Below are positions 1-8,602 of a stretch of 64,000 nucleotides of DNA, piece by piece; position 1 is the stretch's first letter, and every line of letters begins with the position of its first letter. The stretch comes from Bacteroidota bacterium. GTDB taxonomy: Bacteria; Bacteroidota; Bacteroidia; NORP154. Under the pieces are notes generated by a model. It saw nothing but the letters and a program-made list of their open reading frames with translations, was not told the DNA's origin and searched no databases. The stretch is from contig JACZWC010000006.1 of the NCBI GenBank assembly GCA_022572355.1, positions 41,222 through 105,221 of the forward strand, in the 5' to 3' direction. The translations under genes and the position numbers were made by a program.

Positions 1-1695
1 GAATTCCAGTGGTTTTGTGGACGTATCCAGTTCTCTTTCACCAGCTGGTTTGAGCATTTCCTTGGCCAGAAGTTGAAATTTTGTCTGGTAAGCAGCGTGT
101 GTCCACTGTCCGAAAACAGTGTGGCCTCCCTCGTAACACTGAAGCTGGTATTCTTCATAGGTAGTTATATAACCTGAATAGGCATTGGCATACGGAGAGA
201 TGATCACCTCAGTGACACCGCGGTTTGCCAACACTTCGGAAATCGTCTTTTTCAATCTTTTGCCTCCGATGTAACTTATTTCTGCCGGAATTCCCACAAT
301 GGCAATTTCACCGATGATGAAGATTTGCAGTGGCAGGATTTGCGGGGTCCATGGTTTTCCTGAAATGGCGCCTTTATTGTAATGCTGCTTTAGTACCTTG
401 AAACTCGGATCAACTACGCTGATCGGGCCCAATTTATTCAGATTTTTAACACCTAATATTTTCTCTGCACCTGTTTCAACCAGTATGTCTTTCACTCCTT
501 GGGTTTCATACATTTGCTCTATTTCCTTCCACTTTTGATCTGAGGAATTCCTGCTTTTCATTCGGTGTGAGAGTCTTACAGCGTTCGTCAGTAGTGATAC
601 TACCTTCCCCAGACTGGCTGGAATGCCTCTACCGTCGACCGTTCCTTGAAAAAAGGCAACACCCATGCAGGCATGGCCCGTCTTCACTTCTTTTCCCTTC
701 TTATCATTGGCATTCGGAATGAACTGATCATCCACCAGTACATCGGATAAATCCACATACATCAATCCATAATCTATTCCACCTGTGGCTAATGGAGTCG
801 CATTGGATAATCCCTCATAGATTTCCTTTGCCTTTTCATATTGCAAATTCCCATTGTACCGCGCACTTTCATAATCATCTTCGAATTTGCCACGCATCTT
901 CTTTCTTTTGCCTTCCCAGATGAAATTGGGCATGATGTCGGCGCATGGAGACTGGGCAAACACCGCCTGAAAATTTGGACTGTCAATGCTGTCCTCAAAA
1001 AACTGAGACGCATATCCCTTGTTGTCAGAGCAGATCTTGAAGCGATCGTTTCCCACAGTGGTGGTATGAACTCCAAACCAATTGAGTGCTCCAAGTGCCT
1101 CTCCATCAGTTTTATCGATTCTCAATAGTGTCATCTCCCGGTCCAGTGCAAGATGACAGTCCTTTTCGGTATACTGGTCCACCCCTGGGTTCGCGTTATA
1201 CGCAGGCAATGAACGGTTGAATGCCACTTCTTGCTCAGGTGGGAATGTGCCTTTACCTATTGATATATTGGCATCCGCAAGATTACTGTCCGCCTCAACA
1301 ATAGACTTTACAATGCCATCCACAATGGTATTAAACACCTCCGGTACAAAGCCAGGAATGCTAAAGTTAAAGAAGGCATAGTATGAATATCCACCTGGAG
1401 CGCTGTGGGTGTGTTGTGCAGTGAGCATTACATTCGCGTCGGTGTAATCTAAGGCTCCGTGTTTTTCATGTAATCGTTTGACCACTTCACTCTTGACAGA
1501 CAGTGTTATAAAAGCAATTTCCGCATTTACAAATGCAACTTTCTTACCTGATTCTGGATCTCTAAAAACAAAAGTACGTGCGAACAAGTCTGTTTCTTTT
1601 TCTTGTACTTTCTGATGGTATTGACCATATCCCATCATCCCCACACCTTTGAAAAAGGACGTGATATCGGCAGATGCAGTTCCGATTTGATACAT
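1..1695 (-). CDS. Neutral/alkaline ceramidase-like hydrolase (C-terminus cut by window edge)
   Basis: The open frame runs off the left edge; about 565 codons are visible. The family cleaves ceramide into sphingosine and a fatty acid at a zinc site. Visible family motifs are QHTHSAPGG near residue 95 and NWFGVH near 210 (zinc histidines), CSDNKGYAS near 222, IPAEISYIGG, and NAYSGYITTYEEY, which carries the tyrosine region. The family active-site hexapeptide GDVSPN, which holds the nucleophilic serine, reads ADIMPN here (residues 252-257), so methionine replaces serine. The protein begins directly at the domain (MYQIGTASADIT) and has no signal peptide, unlike secreted bacterial ceramidases. The start lies about 20 bp after the TonB receptor stop, so the two are probably one operon. 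Family assignment is firm; activity is doubtful. Confidence 0.9.
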   Translation of the reverse strand, partial: MYQIGTASADITSFFKGVGMMGYGQYHQKVQEKETDLFARTFVFRDPESGKKVAFVNAEIAFITLSVKSEVVKRLHEKHGALDYTDANVMLTAQHTHSAPGGYSYYAFFNFSIPGFVPEVFNTIVDGIVKSIVEADSNLADANISIGKGTFPPEQEVAFNRSLPAYNANPGVDQYTEKDCHLALDREMTLLRIDKTDGEALGALNWFGVHTTTVGNDRFKICSDNKGYASQFFEDSIDSPNFQAVFAQSPCADIMPNFIWEGKRKKMRGKFEDDYESARYNGNLQYEKAKEIYEGLSNATPLATGGIDYGLMYVDLSDVLVDDQFIPNANDKKGKEVKTGHACMGVAFFQGTVDGRGIPASLGKVVSLLTNAVRLSHRMKSRNSSDQKWKEIEQMYETQGVKDILVETGAEKILGVKNLNKLGPISVVDPSFKVLKQHYNKGAISGKPWTPQILPLQIFIIGEIAIVGIPAEISYIGGKRLKKTISEVLANRGVTEVIISPYANAYSGYITTYEEYQLQCYEGGHTVFGQWTHAAYQTKFQLLAKEMLKPAGERELDTSTKPLEF

Positions 1696-1715
1696 AGAAA
1701 GGAGAGGGGAAATCG

Positions 1716-4163
1716 TTAGAGTTTTATTGTAAACTGTAATCCAAATGTTCTTGGGGCCTCAATCTGCAAGGGGCGTATCATGTACTCCCTGTTCAGCAGA
1801 TTGTTGATGATGAGTGCCACTTTCGTCATTTCTGACATTTGATAAGATATCCTAAAATCAAAGACATAATCGCCCTCCTGTTTCTTTTTTCTTCGGTATT
1901 TTTTAATACCAGTTGGCAATATCCCCGCTGAATCCAGATCTTCAAATATGAGGTCTACATTCTTCATGAAACTGTTATATCTAAAGCTCAATCCAACTGC
2001 GAATTTCTTATAACCAATATTAATATCTCCTTTTACCAGATGCTGATATCTATATTTCAAAATATTATCCTTCGTATCCGAACTTGAATTCTTATAGGTA
2101 ACTGGGTCACCATTTTCCTGATAAAGTATGGTGTCGTCAGGCGTTAAAGCAACAGGCATTGTATAAGTATAACCACCCATTATACTTAAAGATACGTCTC
2201 CTATGTTTCCTTTACCCGTGATTGAAGCGTCGACACCTAATATTCTAGCCTTTCCAACATTGATCGATTTGAAACCTAAATCATCAAAACAACCATTGCA
2301 AGCGTTTCCCCAACGCCCAAAAGTAAACTCTATGCTGTTGGTTATTTCTTGTTGAAACGCAGCAACATCGAGATCTGCATAGAAATTACCAATTTTAACG
2401 ATCTGCTTAATTCCGATTTCTGCATTCCAACTCTTTTCAGATTTTATGTCGGGATTCGGAAATATTTTCATGGGCCCAACGCTTGTCTGAATATATTTTT
2501 CTGCTATCGTAGGTGCACGGAAACCCTGCCCAAATGAGGCTCTTATATAAGTTGCTTTGAGTATCCTAGCGCTCAAACCAGCTCTGAATACGGCTGCAGC
2601 ATCTCTATCTACCTTGTTAACGGCAAAACTTTCCCATCGCGCACCACCGGAAAGGGTAACTCGATCCCAGAATTTCTTATCCAACTGCAAATAAATTGCG
2701 GTATTCACTCCGGTACTTTTATTGGTGGTATCAGTGCTCGTTGTATCTCCCGCATCATTGGTATTGTACACAACACGCTCATATAATTGTGATGTAGAAG
2801 TAGAGTAGGTATTCATTACACCGGTGGTGGCGGTGAAGTCTTTGATTTTTTCAAATTTCTTTTGAAACTGATATTCCCCATACCACATGGTGGATTTATT
2901 TGCCTGGTTGTTGTTATTGTTGTTATTCACGTAATAAACCCTGGTCCTGAGGCTGTGTCGTCCTCCCTTTGCGCCATAATAATTTAAAAAGGGATCTATA
3001 GTAAACACGGTTTTCAACGTTCTCGTGATAGCACCCGGATACGATCGATACATTCCGGTATCAGTATCCAGCATTAGCAGGGCTCCTGCCGTTCTGGAGT
3101 ACATTACATTGAAGTTGATACCGTAATTAAGCTCCTTAAATTTGGCAGGCCTATATCGTAGATTGGCATTGAGCCTGGCGCGATTTTCAAATTCCCCGAT
3201 ATTTTGTTGTCTTTTATAAATATCACCACTTAGATTTATTAGGTTAGTGTCAATTGTCTCCGGAGCGGGGCCCACATGGCCTTGATCCGCGTATATATTG
3301 CCCCCTATCACTAAATCCAGGTTCTTGATTTTTCTGGAATGAAAGAAATTTACACCAGAGTAGATTGGGTTTTTATCTCCCCAAATAATGGCGTGCTTTC
3401 TCGAAGGATTATCGTAAATGCCAGCCATGATGTTAATCTTGGTCTCAGGTTTATCTTTAGGATAAGCAGTTCGAATGTTAATAACACCATTTAATGCTGC
3501 GGAGCCGTATAGCACTGAAGCAGCTCCTTTAATTATTTCAATTTGCTCCAGGTTCTCAACAGGTAAAAAACTCCAGCTGGGCCTGCCCGCATCACCGGAT
3601 AGCACCGGAAGGTCATCCACCATGATCATCACCCGGCTTCCCGCACCAAAGCTGTAGCCGCTCCCACTTCTGATCTGAGGCTCTGAATCTATGATCTGAA
3701 CTCCGGGTACCTGATTGATAGCTGTCTCCATATTGGTAGTCGCTTTATCTTCAACCAACTGTGGACTGATAACGGCCATTGAAACTGTTACATCTTCAAT
3801 TTTTTGTTCAAACTTACCAGCAGATATTACAACGGTTCCCAATTCAGCCATCTCCTCCTTTAATATCATGGCCAGATTGAGTGTTTCTCCCTCTTTAATT
3901 TCAACGATTCTCGTAAAGGCCTTACATCCCAGAAACTTGGCCAATATTTTATGAAACCCCGGACTGACCTTAATGGTAAATTTTCCATCCAGATCTGAAG
4001 CAGTACCTGTTGTATCGTCGATGATAATATTCGCGCCAATGAGCGGTTCTCCGCTCTCAGCGCTGGTAATTGTACCCTCAATTGTGGCGTCTTGGGCAAA
4101 AGCAGAATTTCCAGTTAAGAGCCGAAATATTACGGCAATAATTAACATATTTCTTATCTTCAT
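1716..4163 (-). CDS. TonB-dependent outer-membrane receptor
   Basis: This 815-residue protein would import a large ligand across the outer membrane using TonB energy. The ATG at 4163 is preferred over a TTG 30 bp upstream because it begins a normal signal peptide (MKIRNMLIIAVIFRLLTGNS, cleaved after AFA). Next comes a carboxypeptidase-regulatory-like domain (TIEGTITSAESGEPLIGANI) at about 25-110. A plug domain follows at about 125-245 (MVDDLPV, EIIKGAASVLYGS, GVINIRT). A long beta-barrel ends in an aromatic/hydrophobic strand (FGLQFTIKL). An asparagine run (VYYVNNNNNNNQ) lies in a predicted extracellular loop. The substrate cannot be read from the sequence. The downstream ceramidase-like gene makes a lipid-derived ligand conceivable, but that is inference only. 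Confidence 0.93.
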   Translation of the reverse strand: MKIRNMLIIAVIFRLLTGNSAFAQDATIEGTITSAESGEPLIGANIIIDDTTGTASDLDGKFTIKVSPGFHKILAKFLGCKAFTRIVEIKEGETLNLAMILKEEMAELGTVVISAGKFEQKIEDVTVSMAVISPQLVEDKATTNMETAINQVPGVQIIDSEPQIRSGSGYSFGAGSRVMIMVDDLPVLSGDAGRPSWSFLPVENLEQIEIIKGAASVLYGSAALNGVINIRTAYPKDKPETKINIMAGIYDNPSRKHAIIWGDKNPIYSGVNFFHSRKIKNLDLVIGGNIYADQGHVGPAPETIDTNLINLSGDIYKRQQNIGEFENRARLNANLRYRPAKFKELNYGINFNVMYSRTAGALLMLDTDTGMYRSYPGAITRTLKTVFTIDPFLNYYGAKGGRHSLRTRVYYVNNNNNNNQANKSTMWYGEYQFQKKFEKIKDFTATTGVMNTYSTSTSQLYERVVYNTNDAGDTTSTDTTNKSTGVNTAIYLQLDKKFWDRVTLSGGARWESFAVNKVDRDAAAVFRAGLSARILKATYIRASFGQGFRAPTIAEKYIQTSVGPMKIFPNPDIKSEKSWNAEIGIKQIVKIGNFYADLDVAAFQQEITNSIEFTFGRWGNACNGCFDDLGFKSINVGKARILGVDASITGKGNIGDVSLSIMGGYTYTMPVALTPDDTILYQENGDPVTYKNSSSDTKDNILKYRYQHLVKGDINIGYKKFAVGLSFRYNSFMKNVDLIFEDLDSAGILPTGIKKYRRKKKQEGDYVFDFRISYQMSEMTKVALIINNLLNREYMIRPLQIEAPRTFGLQFTIKL

Positions 4164-4203
4164 ATTGTTGATTTTTGATCTGAAAAATACCAATACTATG
4201 GTG

Positions 4204-4211
4204 CAAATTTA
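4204..4211 (-). promoter_or_regulatory. Candidate -7 box for the TonB receptor gene
   Basis: The minus strand reads TAAATTTG, a full match to the Bacteroidota TAnnTTTG -7 element, about 40 nt upstream of the ATG at 4163. No TTG lies at the usual distance, so the call rests on the -7 box and its position in the divergent intergenic region. Confidence 0.45.
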
Positions 4212-4270
4212 TGATAATATCTCAAATCGCATATTTTTTTAACCCAATCCGTGTTTATATTAAAAATTAG

Positions 4271-4278
4271 TACTTTTG
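4271..4278 (+). promoter_or_regulatory. Candidate -7 box for the first T9SS cargo operon
   Basis: TACTTTTG matches TAnnTTTG and lies 34 nt before the ATG at 4312. Transcription would start near 4285, which argues against the longer reading frame opening at TTG 4276. No clear -33 TTG is seen. Confidence 0.5.
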
Positions 4279-4311
4279 CATTCCCATAAACAACATTTAA
4301 ATAGAACAAGT

Positions 4312-5772
4312 ATGAAAAGATTATTACTATTATTTACAGTCCTTACATTATCGGGTGTGCAACTAGCCAATGGGCAATGTTCTCCAGACCCTCAATATAC
4401 TCAACCCGGCATTTACCCGGATTCAGCAACCAATCTTAATTGTGCGGTGGTAGACTCTCTCTACACAGAGATTATTACGGTTGTTATACCAGTGGATACA
4501 GTTGCTGATATTGGTACTGGTCCATTGGATTTCTGGATAGATTCAATAGAACTGATAAGTGTCTCGGGTCTTCCTAACGGAATTGTACTTGCCGGATGTT
4601 CTCCTGCTTCTTGTGGCTGGCTCGGTGGTACAACCGGTTGCCTGGCGGTTATTGGTACTCCAACTACTACAGGCCTTTATCCATTGGAAATTATTACAAG
4701 GTCCTGTGTTACAGCTAAGATTTCAAACTTGATCAAAGGGTGTCAGGATGATACAATAGATTACTACTATATTAATGTGGTAGAGCGGTTAATGTTAAGT
4801 GCTGCTACGACAGACCCTTCCAGCTGTTCTTCTAACGATGGAGCTATTGATTTATCGGTGACTGGAGGTACAGGTGCAGGTACATATGAGTATTTGTGGA
4901 ATGATCAAGGCGCTAGTACAACAGAGGATATTTTAAATTTGGCCGGGGGCACCTACATGGTGACTGTTATGGATAGTTGTTTTACGAGAACCTTGAGCAT
5001 GACTATAAGTGCTGCTCCACCTCCAGCCCTAATAGTCAACACTACTAACCTAACAAACCCAACCGGATGTACTTCCAGTGACGGTGTCATTGACATAACT
5101 GTATCTGGTGGGGTGCCTCCGTATACTTATGCATGGAATGATCCAGCCACAAGTACAACAGAGGATATTTCAAATTTGGCCGAGGGCACTTACACGGTAA
5201 CAGTTACTGATAGTTGCAATACAGAAACCTTGAGCGCTACCCTCACTGCTCCGGGAAATACGCTTGCAATTGATACCGCTGTAGTTCACGTTTCGACTAT
5301 AGGGGGCAATGATGGCTCTATTGATGCAACGGTAACTGCAGGTACTGCTCCTTTTACCTACAGCTGGGACAATGGAGAAACTACGGAAGACATCGGCACA
5401 CTTACTGCTGGAACCTACGTACTCACGGTTACAGACGCCGGTGGTTGTACGAAAACTATTACTGTAGTGATAACAGAACCAGGAGTTGGTATCCAGGAGA
5501 TCAGCGTGGCAGGGTTTAGCGGTTTGCTGAATATTCCAAATCCATTTACAAATGAGACTGAGATTCAATTTAGTCTTCAAGGTGCTGGTTCTGTTGATTT
5601 CGTGGTGTACAACCTAATTGGAAAAGTGGTTTACAGCGAAAGGGTGAATGCATTTGATGGGCTGAACAAATTTCAGTTCTCTTCTGAAGGACTTGCACCG
5701 GGAATCTACATTTACAGTTTGAAAGATGAAAGAGCTTCTGCTACGGGTAGGATGATCATCTCTCAGAAGTAA
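4312..5772 (+). CDS. Secreted T9SS cargo protein with SprB-type repeats
   Basis: 486 residues from ATG 4312; upstream TTG 4276 was rejected because it falls in the promoter and spoils the signal peptide. Signal peptide MKRLLLLFTVLTLSGVQLANG. The N-terminal domain (about 25-160) has the pattern ITVVIP...GLPNGI...CSWxG...GTPTTTGLY, shared with the genes at 5799 and 13089. Three SprB-like repeats follow (for example SSNDGAIDLSVTGG, SSDGVIDITVSGG, GGNDGSIDATVTAG), each ending in a GTYxxTVTD strand. The C-terminus (NIPNPFTNETEIQF ... GIYIYSLKDE ... RMIISQK) is a type A T9SS sorting domain, so export through the outer membrane and surface anchoring are expected. The biological role is unknown. The next gene begins 26 bp downstream, so the two are probably one operon. 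Confidence 0.88.
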   Translation: MKRLLLLFTVLTLSGVQLANGQCSPDPQYTQPGIYPDSATNLNCAVVDSLYTEIITVVIPVDTVADIGTGPLDFWIDSIELISVSGLPNGIVLAGCSPASCGWLGGTTGCLAVIGTPTTTGLYPLEIITRSCVTAKISNLIKGCQDDTIDYYYINVVERLMLSAATTDPSSCSSNDGAIDLSVTGGTGAGTYEYLWNDQGASTTEDILNLAGGTYMVTVMDSCFTRTLSMTISAAPPPALIVNTTNLTNPTGCTSSDGVIDITVSGGVPPYTYAWNDPATSTTEDISNLAEGTYTVTVTDSCNTETLSATLTAPGNTLAIDTAVVHVSTIGGNDGSIDATVTAGTAPFTYSWDNGETTEDIGTLTAGTYVLTVTDAGGCTKTITVVITEPGVGIQEISVAGFSGLLNIPNPFTNETEIQFSLQGAGSVDFVVYNLIGKVVYSERVNAFDGLNKFQFSSEGLAPGIYIYSLKDERASATGRMIISQK

Positions 5773-5798
5773 TAATCGGATTTCGAGTAAATAATATC

Positions 5799-8510
5799 AT
5801 GATCAAGATTGCGAGATACTTAGCTCCATTGGTGATAATCTCACTAATGGGAGCTGGGTCCTCCTATTCGCAGAATTGCACCGCATGTGTAATAGATCTA
5901 GGCTGTACGATTTCACCTGCTGAACCAATACTCTGCCCGGATACCTTGCCCACGGATACTGCTCAACAATACTATGAGACCGACGTTACATTTTATATCC
6001 CGGTAAACTTTGACATTACCGATCCGATTTCAGCAACTGTAACGCTCAACCAAATTGACATCATTGGCCTAACGGGTTTGCCTGCGGGCATGTCATGGAC
6101 TTCATATGATTGGACGGGTAATGATACAACGAGTTTCTATCCACCTCAAAATCCACCGGCTTCAGAGAGGGGATGTGCCAGAATATGCGGAACGCCGCTC
6201 ATGCCGGGGAATTATATCGTAACTGTGAGCGTAAAGGCTTATGTAGACGTAGGAGGCAATCCTTATATACAATATCCGACCTTTGATGTGCCCTTGGAAA
6301 TTTTACCGAGCGGCTCTGGCAACAGCGTATTTACCATGAACAATTCACAGGGGTGTGATTCTATTACAACGTCGTTTGCACCCATTCTGCAGAGCGGGGG
6401 AGATCCATTGATTACTTATTTATGGGATTTTGGCGATGGTTCACCTACAACTACGCAAGAGTTTCCGGACCATACTTATGTTGCACCTGGGTATTATGTG
6501 GTTTCCATGACCATGAATATCTATGAATATGTTTTAACAGATGTCTCAGCTACTGCAACCGGTTGCGGGTGGTCTGGAGATATAGAAGAACCGTTCTGCT
6601 TTAACAACCCCGACATTTATTTCAATTTTAACGACAGTTCAAGCGCCTTCCAATCGACTACAGTTGATGACAGTAAAACTCCATCGTGGTCGAACTTAGG
6701 CCAGGTAATTATTGGCAACGATTTTTCACTTGAATTTTGGGATGAGGATTTAATTAGTGCGTGGGATTATTTGGGCATTGATTTTGTAAATTTTCCAGGT
6801 GCGGGGATTTACACATTAACAACTTCTGAGATTGATGCATTTGCCACCGTTATCGTACAATTGGATACAAGTTATACGGATGTGGACACGGTGCATGTCT
6901 ATGCCTCACCAGTACTACCGCCAATGACAGTTGTCCCCAATGATTCTGTTTGCCAGGGGAATACGGTGCTTTTGACATCGGGTGGCGGACAGTTCTACCA
7001 GTGGTACGAGGACACCACTTTACTATTGGGAGAGACGGACTCCTCTTATCTTGCAACACAGGCGGGTAATTACTGGGTGGAAGTAACCAGCGCTGCAGGT
7101 TGTGTAGCCATTTCTGACACTCAATCGGTTTTTATTGTAAGCAATCCTAATGTTCCAACTTTCTTTCAGAATGGAGGCAAACTTCAGTCATTCTCAACGA
7201 GTCCCAACTTGCAGTGGCACGTTGATACTGATACAATTGCTGGTGAAACCGGGCAGGTGCTTTATTTAACTCAAGGCGGCACTTATTTTTTAACCTCAAC
7301 AAATGCCTTTGGTTGTGTGTCCAGCTCTGACACATTAACAATAAACTTTGTAAATGCTGCACCAACTGCAGTGGACGATAATGCTGAAACAGATTCAGCA
7401 GTTTCCGTTGTTATAGACGTGCAAGCCAATGATTTTGATCCTAATAATCCAAACTTAACCACAACAATTATTTCAGGGCCGGGCAATGGAACTGCAATTC
7501 TCTTAAATGGTGACAGTATTCAATACACACCAGGAGCGGGCTTTTTAGGGATGGACACGATTTTTTATGAAGTATGTGATATCGGAATGCCTGTATTGTG
7601 TGATACTGCAATGGTTACTATCTTGGTTTCTCCGGTAAACAGTGCACCTGTAGCTGTCGACGATAATGCGACCACGGATTCAGCGGTAACCATCATTATT
7701 GATGTTCAGGCCAATGATTTTGATCCCAATAATGATTCTTTAACAACGGTTATTGTTACGGGTCCTTCGAATGGTAGTGTAACGCTATGGAATAACGATA
7801 GCATTCAATACACACCGAACATTGGTTTTACGGGTATGGATACACTGTATTATGAAGTATGTGATGATGGAACTCCCATATTATGTGATACAGCGATGGT
7901 TACAATAACGGTGTCTTCTGTAGTTTCGCCAAATGATAAGCCCATAGCTGTTGATGATAATGTTACGACAGATTCAGCAATTACTGTTGTTATAGACGTT
8001 CAAGCCAATGATTTTGATCCCAATAATGATTCACTGACAACGACTGTTATTAGCGGCCCTGCTAATGGTAATGCGACTGTATTGAATGATGATAGTGTTC
8101 AATATGCGCCGAATATTGGTTTTAAAGGTATTGATACATTTATATATCAGGTATGTGATGATGGAGTACCCATCTTATGTGATAATGCAATAGTAACTAT
8201 CACGGTATCATCTGCAATTGTAATTCCTGGTGTTCTGGAAAATAATGATAGCAAATGGAATCTGCTCGAAAATCACCCGAATCCCTTTGTTGAAAAAACA
8301 GAAATATTCTTTACTTCTAAGGATGCTGGTATAATTGAATTTACGATATATAATGGAATGGGTGAGTTGGTGTATTCGAGGGAGATCTCAGCAAAGAAGG
8401 GAATGAATGCTTTTGAAGTTGCTTTGCCGGGGATAGCCCCTGGAATATACATGTATAGTATTAAACAGGGGGATTCTCGGGTGACAAAGAGAATGATAAT
8501 TTCACAATAA
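5799..8510 (+). CDS. Secreted T9SS cargo protein with PKD and three tandem Ig/cadherin-like domains
   Basis: 903 residues, ATG 5799. Signal peptide MIKIARYLAPLVIISLMGAGS, then a cysteine-containing N-terminal domain (about 28-165) related to that of the preceding gene (GLPAGMSW, RICGTPLMPGNYIVTV). A PKD domain follows (TYLWDFGDGSPTTT, residues about 185-240), then Ig-like segments (VCQGNTVLLTSGGGQFYQWY). Three tandem repeats of about 95 residues occupy roughly 520-810, each with xAVDDN, VVIDVQANDFDPNN, IQYTPxxGF and CDTAMVTI. These resemble the cadherin-like Ig repeats of bacterial adhesins and carry many acidic residues suited to calcium. The C-terminus (NHPNPFVEKTEIFF ... GIYMYSIKQ ... RMIISQ) is a T9SS type A sorting domain. 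An adhesin or structural surface role is inferred. Confidence 0.88.
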   Translation: MIKIARYLAPLVIISLMGAGSSYSQNCTACVIDLGCTISPAEPILCPDTLPTDTAQQYYETDVTFYIPVNFDITDPISATVTLNQIDIIGLTGLPAGMSWTSYDWTGNDTTSFYPPQNPPASERGCARICGTPLMPGNYIVTVSVKAYVDVGGNPYIQYPTFDVPLEILPSGSGNSVFTMNNSQGCDSITTSFAPILQSGGDPLITYLWDFGDGSPTTTQEFPDHTYVAPGYYVVSMTMNIYEYVLTDVSATATGCGWSGDIEEPFCFNNPDIYFNFNDSSSAFQSTTVDDSKTPSWSNLGQVIIGNDFSLEFWDEDLISAWDYLGIDFVNFPGAGIYTLTTSEIDAFATVIVQLDTSYTDVDTVHVYASPVLPPMTVVPNDSVCQGNTVLLTSGGGQFYQWYEDTTLLLGETDSSYLATQAGNYWVEVTSAAGCVAISDTQSVFIVSNPNVPTFFQNGGKLQSFSTSPNLQWHVDTDTIAGETGQVLYLTQGGTYFLTSTNAFGCVSSSDTLTINFVNAAPTAVDDNAETDSAVSVVIDVQANDFDPNNPNLTTTIISGPGNGTAILLNGDSIQYTPGAGFLGMDTIFYEVCDIGMPVLCDTAMVTILVSPVNSAPVAVDDNATTDSAVTIIIDVQANDFDPNNDSLTTVIVTGPSNGSVTLWNNDSIQYTPNIGFTGMDTLYYEVCDDGTPILCDTAMVTITVSSVVSPNDKPIAVDDNVTTDSAITVVIDVQANDFDPNNDSLTTTVISGPANGNATVLNDDSVQYAPNIGFKGIDTFIYQVCDDGVPILCDNAIVTITVSSAIVIPGVLENNDSKWNLLENHPNPFVEKTEIFFTSKDAGIIEFTIYNGMGELVYSREISAKKGMNAFEVALPGIAPGIYMYSIKQGDSRVTKRMIISQ

Positions 8511-8564
8511 CTATCTGATGGGAGCACATTTCCACCGCTAAATCAATCTTTGTAAATAAATATC

Positions 8565-8599
8565 CGCCCGGCAACGAATTGTTTCTGGGCGTTTTTTTT
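8565..8599 (+). terminator. Intrinsic terminator after the T9SS operon
   Basis: CGCCCGG (8565-8571) pairs with CTGGGCG (8585-8591) to give a 7-bp GC-rich stem containing one G-T pair, and eight T residues follow at 8592-8599. It lies 55 bp after the stop at 8510 and ends only 3 bp before the next ATG at 8603. If a promoter exists between 8510 and 8565 (8545-8552 is a one-mismatch -7 box), the same hairpin would sit in the leader of that gene and could act as an attenuator. Confidence 0.8.
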
Positions 8600-8602
8600 G
8601 GA

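Noticed and set aside
789..1128. Short reading frames on both strands inside the left-edge gene
   Set aside because: They are shadows of the ceramidase-like frame, which runs unbroken and carries clear family motifs.
4276..4311. Upstream TTG start adding 12 residues to the first T9SS cargo protein
   Set aside because: It falls on the promoter -7 box and would place residues before an otherwise standard signal peptide.
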